Shown in pieces: positions 43,801 through 50,365 of a stretch of 64,000 nt of DNA. The notes beneath the pieces were generated by a model, which did not search any database, was not told the origin of the DNA, and saw nothing but the letters and a program-made list of their open reading frames with translations. A program made the translations under genes and the position numbers. The DNA is taken from positions 502,001 to 566,000 of the forward strand of contig NZ_RWJI01000001.1 in the NCBI RefSeq assembly GCF_003933235.1, in the 5' to 3' direction. Numbering within the stretch: the first letter of the stretch is position 1; every line of letters begins with the position of its first letter. Source of the stretch: Sphingorhabdus wooponensis (GTDB taxonomy: Bacteria > Pseudomonadota > Alphaproteobacteria > Sphingomonadales > Sphingomonadaceae).

Positions 43801-46637
43801 ATAAGGTGAATGCGACGGAGGCGGCGTCTGCCATCACCATTTCGGGAACGGCAGAGGCCAATGCCAAGGTGACGCTGCGTTGGGGCAACACGACCGCGCG
43901 TGTTTTGGATGCAGATGCCAACGGCAATTGGAGCAGCATTTATTTGAGCACCGCTTTGCCAGCCGAGGGCATTAGCGCCGTCACCGCGACACAGACCGAT
44001 GTTGCCGGAAACAGCAGTGGTCAGGCATCACGGTCGGTGGAAATTGACACTGTCTTGCCGGCGACACCAGCCATTACCGGCATGTCGAATGATTATGGCA
44101 TTTATGGAGACTTTACGACCGACCGCAACGCGGTCGTGTTAACGGGCACGGGCGTTGCCAATGGGCAGATTGAACTGTTCATCAATGGCACATCCATCGG
44201 ACTTGCAACGGTAGATTCGGCTGGACTGTGGGAATCGCCGGTGATCAACCTTGCGGCGCTCAGCTTTGGCAGCAGCTTGACGGCAAGCGCGCGAGCTTAT
44301 GACCCCGCGGGGAACCAGAGCGCAACCGATGCCAGCCAAGTGATCACCAAACAGGCGCTGGGCGCAATGACGATCGATCTGGCGCTCTTGACATCGGCCG
44401 TTGGCTTCTCCTTTGTTGGGGCATCTGCTGATGATCGTATAAACGCAACCCTGGCCACGGGGGATATCGGTGGTGATAGCCATAAAGACCTTATTTTCAA
44501 TTCTCCTTTCATGGACGCTACAAATGTAACCAATACAGGCGGCGTTACGGTTGTTTATGGACGGGCGAATTGGAACAATGTTGGCACCTTTGATCTGGCA
44601 AATCTAGGAACCAATGGGTGGGTGTTAAGATCGACGGTGGGTAATGACCAATTGGGTCATGGCGGATCCGGTGTTATCGGTGACCTGAATGGAGATGGCA
44701 AAGGGGAGCTGATCGCTGGTGCGATACTTGCTGAAAATGGTGCCCTTGCTGATGCGGGGGCGGCCTATATCGTCTTTGGCAGCGCTACGCCATTGGGCAC
44801 TCCGGTGACCACTGGGGCCAATACACGCTATATTTTGGATACCACCCAGATAACACCCAGCATGGGCTTTGTCATACGCGGTCTGCAGGCGGGCGAGTTT
44901 TTGGGCGGTGCCACCTTGGGCATTTCCAGCCGTCCCGGCGCGAACAGCGATTTTAATGGTGATGGCATAAGTGATTTCTTCATTGCATCCCGAATTTTTG
45001 ATAGATTGCCGGTGGGGTCACAGACCTTTGCAGTTGACACGGGGGCGGTGATGGTCGTGTTCGGTCAAGCGAGCGGGGTCTATGGCACGCTGAACGCCAC
45101 CAGTGGTCAACAAGAAATGACCATTGATGACCTGACGGGCTTGGATAAGGGCTTTATTATTCGTGGTGCTGCTGCAGGTGATTCTGCTGGGTGGAATATT
45201 GCCTCTGCCGGGGATATGAATGGCGATGGTGTGACCGATTTGTTGGTGACTGCACGACTTGTCGATCGCCCGCTTTTCCCCAGTGCGGGGGCCGCCTATG
45301 TCATCTATGGTAAGAAAACGACCACAGGGCAGACTTGGGGTAGTTTGATTGATGATCCGGCCATGGCGGGTCGCAAAATCCTGGATCTTGGCACCCTACA
45401 AGCGTCCGATGGTTTCATGATGTGGGGTGAATTACAAAATGGTGAGTTTGGCCGCGTTGCTGAAGGGCTGGGCGATGTGAATGGCGACGGCTTTGACGAT
45501 ATTGTTGTCAGCGCGCCCACATCATCTGTTAACGGTTTCCTTCAGTCCGGTAAGGCATTTGTCATTTTCGGATCGGCAACAGGACAAGGGGATATTTCCA
45601 ACGGGCGTCAGATTTTGAGCATCCCCGCCATGACATCATCCCAAGGCTTCGTTATCCAAGGCGCAACTGAAACCAGCGCGTTGCTCGGGAATAGTGTTGG
45701 CGCCGCCGGTGATGTGAATGGCGATGGCCTTGCCGATATCATGGTCGCTGTGCCTAATTTGGACCGCGGTGCAACTGGCGATGTTGGCCGTGCCTATATC
45801 ATCTTGGGTAAGAATAATGGCGAAGGATGGGGCCAGAGCGTAGGCGATCAATCCATATTGGATCTCGCCAATTTTGGCGTGGGGGATGGCTTTTCCATCC
45901 TTGGCCGCAATGTGGCGGGTGAAAAAATAGGGGACAATGGGATCGGCGATAGCAGCCTCATCAGCCCTGGTGATTTGAATGGGGATGGCCTGGACGATTT
46001 GTTCATCAACGCCTTTAATGGGGATTTGCCTGGTCGGACCAATCCAGGTGAAGGTTACTTCATCTATGGCTCACGGGCATATGGCGGGGGCTTATCCCTC
46101 ACCGGGTCAACCGCCGGCAATGCGTTGGGCGGTGGTGGCCTTGCGGACGTTATTGACGGGCAGGGCGGTGCAGACCGTCTGCGCGGCTTTGGCGGCAATG
46201 ATACGTTGATCATCGGTGACGCCAACTTTGTCCGCGTCGATGGCGGCACGGGCACGGATACGCTGCGTCTGGCGGGGCCAACCGGCTTTGGCCTGAACCT
46301 CTCCACCCTTGCGGCGGGGGCGATTAAAGACATTGAACAGATCGACCTTGTTGCCGGATCGTTGAACAACACGCTGACAGTGACACAGCAGACATTGCTC
46401 GACCTTTCGTCCACCAGCGACCTGCTCAAGGTATTTGGCGATAGCGGCGATACGGTGAATGCAACCGGATTTGTTACCGGTGGCAGCCAGACGGAAAATG
46501 GCATCACATACAATGTCTACACAAATGGTTCGGCAACATTGTGGGTACAGGATGGCGTGGTGGTTAACACCCCCGCGCAATCAGGCTTCATAGCTCCAAC
46601 TATTTCGTGGGCGGAACATGCGGTGCTTGCGGCCTAA
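37860..46637 (+). CDS. Giant Ig-repeat surface adhesin 2 with FG-GAP propeller
   Basis: 2925 aa. The N-terminal domain (about 1-90; TDLVFVLEDGRTVFIRDGAV) resembles BapA-type prefix domains and differs from adhesin 1. A Gly-rich hydrophobic segment lies at about 124-147. Eighteen Ig-like units (about 165-2150) follow, most with NAAEK, SGTAE, WG..., WS and IPADG landmarks, interrupted by the block shared with adhesin 1 (about 360-600). Seven FG-GAP repeats (about 2180-2730) come next, then an RTX-like segment (GGADRLRGFGGNDTLIIG) and a C-terminal tail typical of type I secretion. Likely exported by the adjacent system and cell-surface bound. Confidence 0.9.
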   Translation: MAQDLNGPIVGPAKNVVKVNILRTNVKQTKVIDTDLVFVLEDGRTVFIRDGAVQSLLDNGFSVEFSDGAQATGQELLQSAGAAEISSVALTGPQASSNDAVIVAQAPQAVGTSPVAQPSSGGGLRTWLAIGTPLVGGVLGGVLGGGGGSTATATTDTGTTANVKPATPVINVIANDDKVNATEKAGGVSVTGTSEASASVTVNWGSTTKTVTADSTGRWSASFASTEVPADAAGTTVSATLKSAAGISSDPATKTVQIDTTPPAAPVIAAVTGDGIVGPMEKASATGVDINGTAEPGSAVSVSFGEISKTVVADLGGNWSVNYKSSEIPNPGAYAVTATARDANGNTSTAPATSQVTVSAAVNLTGQIVAGPVIVGNGLSVEIYLANGTLLASGVRVNADGTFTATNLPVGPGDVIFAKVVDSTTGADYMDEATGVAVDLNTVLLAAKVVDSTSVTMHINPLTTIAAIKAGLAADGTGTVANATAATNANTATAQAFGLSGIDITTTSVVATNSGGFTSADGLSSGEKIGAVLAALSGLDSLNGGNSQTTVSAISQLLNVEGNKGQLTDQGQLALMRGAIAAEDKVDGALQGIISDGVAASAPTATQVTINSIATDNIITAGEVANLTITGTVSSGATGVSLLFGSRTAAATVNGSEWSYALTEADITALGADGAKVIQAQAALSNTAPVTASRLVTLKVAPPATPSLNAVSGDNAINGAEKAAGVAFAGTGEAGSTVVLIFGGVTKTALVDTAGTWTTPFLASEIPADGSATVSVSARDAFGNSSGTVTRPITIDTVAPGLPTIRSVTGDDLIGPTEKLGGVQILGTADALANIRLTFGNLVRTTTADASGNWSVNLLSSQVPEDGEYAVAVTQSDAAGNSSSEVTRTVRVDAQPPAKPVILPVATDNIINAAEKLNGVSIRGTAEPNVSLELTWGTISRTIRVAANGTWSASFTGAQIPADGTANISAIATDSSGNVSEPGIRTVTIDSLSQDLTIASVATDNVINAAEKAVNVTVTGQAEPGANIVVTLGGTTRNALANQNGTWVVNFTTAEIPADTDVTTVTAQSTDQAGNISGLVGRDIRIDTAIPNAPVINIVSGDDAINADEATSSVEVTGTAEAFALVTVTWGTASRTANADADGIWRTTFASSQIPPEGASVLTATARDSALNFSVARERPILIDIGTARPVINSIAGNDVINATERNNGVLVSGTAEAGATVRLVWGTVVKSPVAGTDGTWSQLFIASEIPLSGNSSISASPTDRFGNIGAAQTRNFSIDTTVSPAAFNNVTGADNIVNASEKSLGVQVTGTAEAGSEVLVTWGTTVKSITTDAAGVWATFFTDAQIPSDGATTITAVVTDLAGNVSVQSGQPVTIDTTAPVAPIVTLPIAGDNVINNSERTAGVVVSGTSEANADVTIAWGTTSSQTVRADSSGVWSATFASAQIHAVGSATISVTQRDVAGNTGPAATATVVVNTGAPNAPVLDAVATNNIVNAVEKAAGVTISGTALGLSTVSVNWGITKTVMANLDGSWSVNFAAGEVPADGSRTVAVFQTDTLGNVSPTTSRAITVDTAPPAVPVITTPIAGNDIINATEKNATVTISGTAPNSTAVEVRMGGVVKPVTSSGTGTWSVTFASGEIPADATDVLIEARTIDTAGNPSAWVGKSVAIDTAAPATPVISTVAGDDLINATERGGNITVNGTAEANAAVRVTWNGFVRNVNANSSGIWSATYVSSELPSDGSSIITARATDLAGNANAVDATRSVTTLTSPPALPVINQVATDDRINIAERSAGITVTGTASANASVAVTFGTTTHVVNANGSGVWSADFTTSQIAAEGLTRPITAVQTDVNGNVSGTRTRNVEVDLTAPTNLVINQTGGTDLTINAAEKAASVLVSGITDAGNKVFVNWGGVGKEVTSTNGTWSVNYAAGEVPADAAVSTIRVTAQDEAGNISSEVTQNVTIDATAPAAPVINIVSDNDKVNATEAASAITISGTAEANAKVTLRWGNTTARVLDADANGNWSSIYLSTALPAEGISAVTATQTDVAGNSSGQASRSVEIDTVLPATPAITGMSNDYGIYGDFTTDRNAVVLTGTGVANGQIELFINGTSIGLATVDSAGLWESPVINLAALSFGSSLTASARAYDPAGNQSATDASQVITKQALGAMTIDLALLTSAVGFSFVGASADDRINATLATGDIGGDSHKDLIFNSPFMDATNVTNTGGVTVVYGRANWNNVGTFDLANLGTNGWVLRSTVGNDQLGHGGSGVIGDLNGDGKGELIAGAILAENGALADAGAAYIVFGSATPLGTPVTTGANTRYILDTTQITPSMGFVIRGLQAGEFLGGATLGISSRPGANSDFNGDGISDFFIASRIFDRLPVGSQTFAVDTGAVMVVFGQASGVYGTLNATSGQQEMTIDDLTGLDKGFIIRGAAAGDSAGWNIASAGDMNGDGVTDLLVTARLVDRPLFPSAGAAYVIYGKKTTTGQTWGSLIDDPAMAGRKILDLGTLQASDGFMMWGELQNGEFGRVAEGLGDVNGDGFDDIVVSAPTSSVNGFLQSGKAFVIFGSATGQGDISNGRQILSIPAMTSSQGFVIQGATETSALLGNSVGAAGDVNGDGLADIMVAVPNLDRGATGDVGRAYIILGKNNGEGWGQSVGDQSILDLANFGVGDGFSILGRNVAGEKIGDNGIGDSSLISPGDLNGDGLDDLFINAFNGDLPGRTNPGEGYFIYGSRAYGGGLSLTGSTAGNALGGGGLADVIDGQGGADRLRGFGGNDTLIIGDANFVRVDGGTGTDTLRLAGPTGFGLNLSTLAAGAIKDIEQIDLVAGSLNNTLTVTQQTLLDLSSTSDLLKVFGDSGDTVNATGFVTGGSQTENGITYNVYTNGSATLWVQDGVVVNTPAQSGFIAPTISWAEHAVLAA
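38940..39960 (+). repeat. Module duplicated in both adhesins, copy 2
   Basis: Counterpart of 31911-32930: GQIVAGPVIVGNGLSVEIYL, GADYMDEATGVAVDLNTVLL, NPLTTIAAIKAGLA, SSGEKIGAVLAALSGLD, then an Ig unit with TALGADGAKVIQAQA. Order and key residues match copy 1. Confidence 0.85.
44400..46070 (+). repeat. Seven FG-GAP/integrin-like repeats inside adhesin 2
   Basis: Calcium-loop cores GDIGGDSHKD, GDLNGDGKGE, SDFNGDGISD, GDMNGDGVTD, GDVNGDGFDD, GDVNGDGLAD and GDLNGDGLDD have their first Asp at residues 2202, 2275, 2364, 2452, 2539, 2618 and 2705. The spacing is 73-89 residues. Each is followed by a beta strand such as LLVTA or IVVSA, and a YVIYGK/FVIFGS-type strand recurs. Seven units match the blade number of an integrin-alpha propeller. 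Confidence 0.88.
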
Positions 46638-46645
46638 GCGTATCG

Positions 46646-46671
46646 ACCTGCCCGTAGCTATGCGGGCAGGT
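46646..46671 (+). other. Perfect 9-bp hairpin after adhesin 2
   Basis: ACCTGCCCG (46646-46654) and CGGGCAGGT (46663-46671) pair exactly around an 8-nt loop, 8 nt after the stop. No T-tract follows. It may protect the adhesin mRNA end or partly lower read-through into the MotB-like genes. Confidence 0.6.
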
Positions 46672-46740
46672 CTGTTAACGGTGTAATCAGAGCTTTGCGG
46701 ACCTGCTGACGGGACCAATGGGCGCAGTAAAGGGAATGTT

Positions 46741-47364
46741 ATGGCAGGCAGTCATGACGATGAAGATCCTGGGTTTTGGCCCGGCTATGTCGCCGCAACG
46801 GCTGGGTTGGTGCAGGGCATGCTCATCATGTCTATGGCATTAGGCATCGCTATTTTTGCGATGAGCAGCGTTGCGACGGGCGGACCCGAGGGCAGCGCCC
46901 GCCCAATTGGGCCCGGTGGCCCGTTGGATGTTGCCTCGGTGTTGCCGGCTTTAGCGCCTGTCCCCATCCCCGAACGGATGACGATGCGCGCCGCGGCGCC
47001 CATTCCGGATGAAGCTTTGCGCCCAATCCGCGTCTCTTTTGAAGGCGACGCGACGGTAACACCCGCTTCCACCGCGAGTGTCATCGGTGATGCGATATCC
47101 CAGCGCTCTGCATTGGGTGTGCGGCGCTGGCTTTTGGTGTCGGCAGGTGACCTAACTGACCCACGCCAAAGCCGCGCTACGTATGTGCGGATTATGGGGG
47201 TCCGCGCGGTGCTGATGAATTTGGGCGTGCCGGGCAATGCAATTGAAATGCGCATGGAAAATGCTGGGGCATCAACCACAGAGGCAAGCGGTGGGGCGGT
47301 TTTGATAGAACCTCTTATCGCCAGTAATTCCAGTGCATCAACGCGAACAGGTGATCAGCCATGA
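46741..47364 (+). CDS. MotB-like membrane protein A, lacks stator aspartate
   Basis: 207 aa. A short acidic N-terminus and FWPGYVAATAGL lead into one transmembrane helix (about 18-41), as in MotB/TolR/ExbD proteins. The residue matching the proton-carrying Asp of MotB is Ala18. The C-terminal region (about 95-192) looks like a diverged OmpA-type peptidoglycan-binding fold: Asp140 and Arg155 are 15 residues apart, as are the two key binding residues of OmpA. Shine-Dalgarno AAGGGA. It overlaps the next gene by 4 nt (ATGA). Family assignment is by pattern, so treat it as moderately sure. Confidence 0.68.
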   Translation: MAGSHDDEDPGFWPGYVAATAGLVQGMLIMSMALGIAIFAMSSVATGGPEGSARPIGPGGPLDVASVLPALAPVPIPERMTMRAAAPIPDEALRPIRVSFEGDATVTPASTASVIGDAISQRSALGVRRWLLVSAGDLTDPRQSRATYVRIMGVRAVLMNLGVPGNAIEMRMENAGASTTEASGGAVLIEPLIASNSSASTRTGDQP

Positions 47365-48212
47365 AGCGTGGGAAGAAAGCCGTTGGCGGGGCCGCCAATT
47401 ATTGGCCAGGCTATGTCGATGCGATGGTCAATGTTGTCCTGAACTTGCTGTTCATGGTTGCGTTGTTTGGCATCACGCTCGCCGTATTTAGCAATCAATC
47501 GAAAAAGGGTGCAAACGGCGACACCGAAACCGAAGTTGCCGCTGTCTCACCGTCGGATGCAACGCTTGGCTGGCCTACGCCAGACGCTCCTGCCACGCCG
47601 CTTTTGCGTAATCCGGATGATGTGGGTGCGCCTGCGAATATTCGCGTTCCCTCCGCGCCTGTTGTGTCCGGCCCGCTTGGTCCCGCGCGCTTTGGTGATA
47701 ATTCGGGCCGCGCAGAAACCGGCGTCGCGGCGCCGAACCAAAATACTCTTTCGGGCGGCGGGACCGAATCTGTCAATGCGACGGGCGCGGGTCAAGGCTT
47801 GCGTTCTGGGCGACAGGCTGGGCCAGATGCGACCAATATTGTTGTGGCCGATGCTTTCGTCCGCAAGTCGGCCCAGCCGGTGACTGTTACCCGTCGGGCG
47901 ACATCTTCTGGGCAGGTCATCCTAACACTGGATGCGGAACCCGGTGCGGACCCAGTGGGCGCCTTTAACCGCGCCTCGGTCGCAACGGCGCTGAAAGAGA
48001 ATATCCGTCCGAACAGCCGAACAGTGAAGCTGTGGACGTCCATTCCACGCGCGGACCCCAATATGCGGCGCAATGCGTATCTCGCGCTCACGACGCTGCG
48101 CAATCAACTCATCGCTGCGGGGGTTCCGGCATCCGCGATGGAGGTCCGGGTATATGAAGGGGCAGGCACCGCAACAGGTGGCTTGCGTCTATTTGTAGTC
48201 ACAGAACCCTGA
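47361..48212 (+). CDS. MotB-like membrane protein B, keeps stator aspartate
   Basis: 283 aa. YWPGYVDAMVNVVLNLLFMV aligns with the MotB transmembrane start (PW....ADFMTAMMAFF) and puts Asp20 at the proton-carrying position. One helix spans about 19-43. A long Pro/Gly/Ala-rich linker (about 50-180) follows, then a diverged OmpA-like domain (about 183-282) with Asp232 and Arg247 again 15 apart. Such proteins couple ion flow through a MotA/ExbB ring to work in the periplasm. A 49-nt gap separates it from the channel gene. Confidence 0.7.
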   Translation: MKRGKKAVGGAANYWPGYVDAMVNVVLNLLFMVALFGITLAVFSNQSKKGANGDTETEVAAVSPSDATLGWPTPDAPATPLLRNPDDVGAPANIRVPSAPVVSGPLGPARFGDNSGRAETGVAAPNQNTLSGGGTESVNATGAGQGLRSGRQAGPDATNIVVADAFVRKSAQPVTVTRRATSSGQVILTLDAEPGADPVGAFNRASVATALKENIRPNSRTVKLWTSIPRADPNMRRNAYLALTTLRNQLIAAGVPASAMEVRVYEGAGTATGGLRLFVVTEP

Positions 48213-48261
48213 CCATCCGTTGGAGCAATAGAAACGTCAGGGTAAGCTTAGGAAAAACATC

Positions 48262-49821
48262 ATGGCAGAAACAATTATTTCAAAACTACCGATAGAGGAA
48301 GCGTCCGGTAATGGCGGCTTTATTGGACCACGTATGAAGGTTGCGATTAGCTGGGTTCGCGCGTTCGGCCTTTTGGCTGTTGTTATCCTCGCGGGCGCGA
48401 CCGCTTTTAAGGACGCTGTTGCAACATCCATCGCTTCGACGCCGCATCCGGAACTGGTATATGCCATTTTCGCGGTGGCCTTTATTGCCGCGGTCTTGCT
48501 GGCCATTTTGCTGCATGATTTTCTCAAAGAGCAAGCATGGTTTGATACATTGCGGTCCAGCGCAGCCGAAGATCAGGACATCATGATTGCATCCATACCC
48601 CGTACAGGCAGCATGGCCTATTTTTACCGCGTCTATATGCAAACGCGGGGTATGCCGCTTGCGATCCGTCAACCCGCTATGGAAGATGAGATGAGCAGCG
48701 TTGAGTCGCAAATGTTCGCACGTTTGTCTTTGCCCAATTTGCTTTCGGGCAGCCTTGTCGGCCTTGGACTTGTCGGGACGTTTATCGGTCTGTTGCAAAC
48801 GCTGGACGAATTGTCCGGTGTGTTCGCGGCTCTAGGCGGCGGCTCGGGCAGCGATTCCGGTGCGATGTTCTCAACCATGATTGTGAAATTGCAAGGCCCG
48901 ATGCAGGGCATGGGCACGGCCTTCGTGGCCTCGCTTTATGGTCTGCTGGGCTCGCTGATCATTGGTCTAACCGTCAGCAGCGTGAAATCAGCCGGGGAAC
49001 GTCTGTTCCGCGATGTGCGTGAATTTTTGAATGAAGAACTTTACCCATCTGGTGGTGCTTCGATGGTGGCTTGGCCCGCTACTGCGACCGCTATCGATGC
49101 CGCGCCACGCGGTGGGTTCACGCCCGAACAAACGGCAGAACTTCATGCGATGATTAGCCAAGAGCATAAGGCGATGCGTGATTTGTTCATTCATTGGGAG
49201 CAAAGCTTTTCAAGGCGGTTTGATCAGCTGGCCAATGTGGCGACCCACATCAATCATCAACTTGTCGATGCGGTAAATGCCGCAGGGGCGCAGGCCGAAC
49301 GTCATGCAGAGCAATTGAAGTTAGTGTCGGAAGCTGAAGGGCGTCTCGCGACCGCTATCGACGACAAGGGAGGGCGGTTTGTCGACCAACTCGACTCTCT
49401 GCGTAAGGACTTGTCGGTTGCCCAACATGGGGTGTTTCCAGTGTTTGGACGGCTGGCGCTTGCCTTTGCTGTTGTCGGCGCACTGGCCGGTCTCGCGGCA
49501 GCCGCGCTGTCGCTCAGTTCAGGTAGTGCCGCGACAGCACCGAACGCCCCGCCTGCCGCTGTCGTAGCACCAGCAGCTGTTGCACCAGCGTCGGGATCAG
49601 CACCAGCTGCGGACGCCGCCTCAAATGCGCCGTCAAACGCCAACGAAGCGCTGGAGCAGGTGATTGTGGCCGAAGGTCAAAGCCTATCTCTCATTGCGTT
49701 GGATAGGGGGATTCCGCTGGAGGCTATGATTGCCGCAAATCCGCAATTGGCCGACCCAACGCTTTTGTTCCCAGGCGATAAGGTCAATTTGCCAAAAGCG
49801 GGTTCAGCACCTGCGGAGTAA
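48262..49821 (+). CDS. MotA/TolQ/ExbB-type proton channel with periplasmic LysM domain
   Basis: 519 aa. Helices at about 33-50, 66-85, 157-178 and 215-238. The channel core has LVGLGLVGTFIGLLQTLDEL and MQGMGTAFVASLYGLLGSLI, as in MotA/TolQ/ExbB. A cytosolic helical region (about 240-390) precedes a fifth helix (397-417), a Pro/Ala linker and a C-terminal LysM (about 465-511: EGQSLSLIALDRGI, NPQL, FPGDKVNLP) that should lie in the periplasm. Shine-Dalgarno TAGGAAAA. It is the last gene of the locus before a strong terminator. With the two MotB-like proteins it could form a peptidoglycan-anchored proton-driven complex. Confidence 0.85.
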   Translation: MAETIISKLPIEEASGNGGFIGPRMKVAISWVRAFGLLAVVILAGATAFKDAVATSIASTPHPELVYAIFAVAFIAAVLLAILLHDFLKEQAWFDTLRSSAAEDQDIMIASIPRTGSMAYFYRVYMQTRGMPLAIRQPAMEDEMSSVESQMFARLSLPNLLSGSLVGLGLVGTFIGLLQTLDELSGVFAALGGGSGSDSGAMFSTMIVKLQGPMQGMGTAFVASLYGLLGSLIIGLTVSSVKSAGERLFRDVREFLNEELYPSGGASMVAWPATATAIDAAPRGGFTPEQTAELHAMISQEHKAMRDLFIHWEQSFSRRFDQLANVATHINHQLVDAVNAAGAQAERHAEQLKLVSEAEGRLATAIDDKGGRFVDQLDSLRKDLSVAQHGVFPVFGRLALAFAVVGALAGLAAAALSLSSGSAATAPNAPPAAVVAPAAVAPASGSAPAADAASNAPSNANEALEQVIVAEGQSLSLIALDRGIPLEAMIAANPQLADPTLLFPGDKVNLPKAGSAPAE

Positions 49822-49864
49822 AGTGAAGCTGGGCAATATCGCAGTTTTATGAACATGTGATTAT

Positions 49865-49895
49865 AAAAGGCGGGGTACACAGCCCCGCCTTTTTT
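49865..49895 (+). terminator. Intrinsic terminator of the adhesin locus
   Basis: GGCGGGG (49869-49875) pairs with CCCCGCC (49883-49889) across a 7-nt loop, preceded by an A-run and followed by six T. It is about 45 nt after the channel-gene stop and closes the plus-strand operon. Confidence 0.92.
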
Positions 49896-49969
49896 ATGGC
49901 TTGCGCCTCCCGCCTTGTTATGGCGGTTCCGTCAAGACAAATGGCCGCAAGGGCCTAAACACTGACATG

Positions 49970-50004
49970 AAAAAGCCCGCCACTGCGCAAGAGCAGGGCG
50001 GGCT
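49970..50004 (-). terminator. Intrinsic terminator of the small lipoprotein gene
   Basis: Read on the minus strand, AGCCCGCC pairs with GGCGGGCT (49974-49981 with the segment around 49996-50004), followed by TTTTT. It lies about 27 nt beyond the stop of the minus-strand gene at 50031. Confidence 0.85.
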
Positions 50005-50030
50005 GATATTCTATGTGAAAACGAAACCGA

Positions 50031-50294
50031 TTATTCGGCCGCTTTTTGCATATCCTTGCCAGCTTCTTCAACTGCGGCGCCAGCTTCGGCAGTAGCATCA
50101 CCAGCCGCTTCTGCGGTGGCGTCGGCTGCGCCTTCGGCAGCAGTCATTGCGTTCTCAGCGCCAGCTTCCATAGCTTCGCCAGTGGCGTCGGCAGCTTCGG
50201 CGGTTTCTTCGGCAGCCTTTTCACCAGCTTCACCACATGCAGTAAGCGATGCTGCAAATGCAAGTGCAGCAACAGTTGCGACTAATTTCTTCAT
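50031..50294 (-). CDS. Small Ala/Glu-rich lipoprotein (unknown function)
   Basis: 87 aa. The N-terminus (MKKLVATVAALAFAASLTAC) is a lipoprotein signal with Cys20. The rest is almost only Ala, Glu, Gly, Asp, Thr and Met, with recurring AAE and ATAEAA segments and an end KDMQKAAE. A helical rod is likely, somewhat like entericidin or Lpp-type proteins, although no family is clearly matched. It has its own terminator. It lies between the adhesin locus and the lysis cassette and may belong to neither. Confidence 0.75.
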   Translation of the reverse strand: MKKLVATVAALAFAASLTACGEAGEKAAEETAEAADATGEAMEAGAENAMTAAEGAADATAEAAGDATAEAGAAVEEAGKDMQKAAE

Positions 50295-50365
50295 CTTGGT
50301 TCTCCTAAGTCCCTATAATCCCTAACGGGCCTATGAGGGTAACGGATGTTATTGGCTTTACGCAA

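Noticed and set aside
30954-46637. CRISPR-like or DNA-level tandem repeats in the adhesin genes
   Set aside because: The periodicity of about 290 nt is at protein level (Ig units) with diverged nucleotides; no spacer-repeat pattern.
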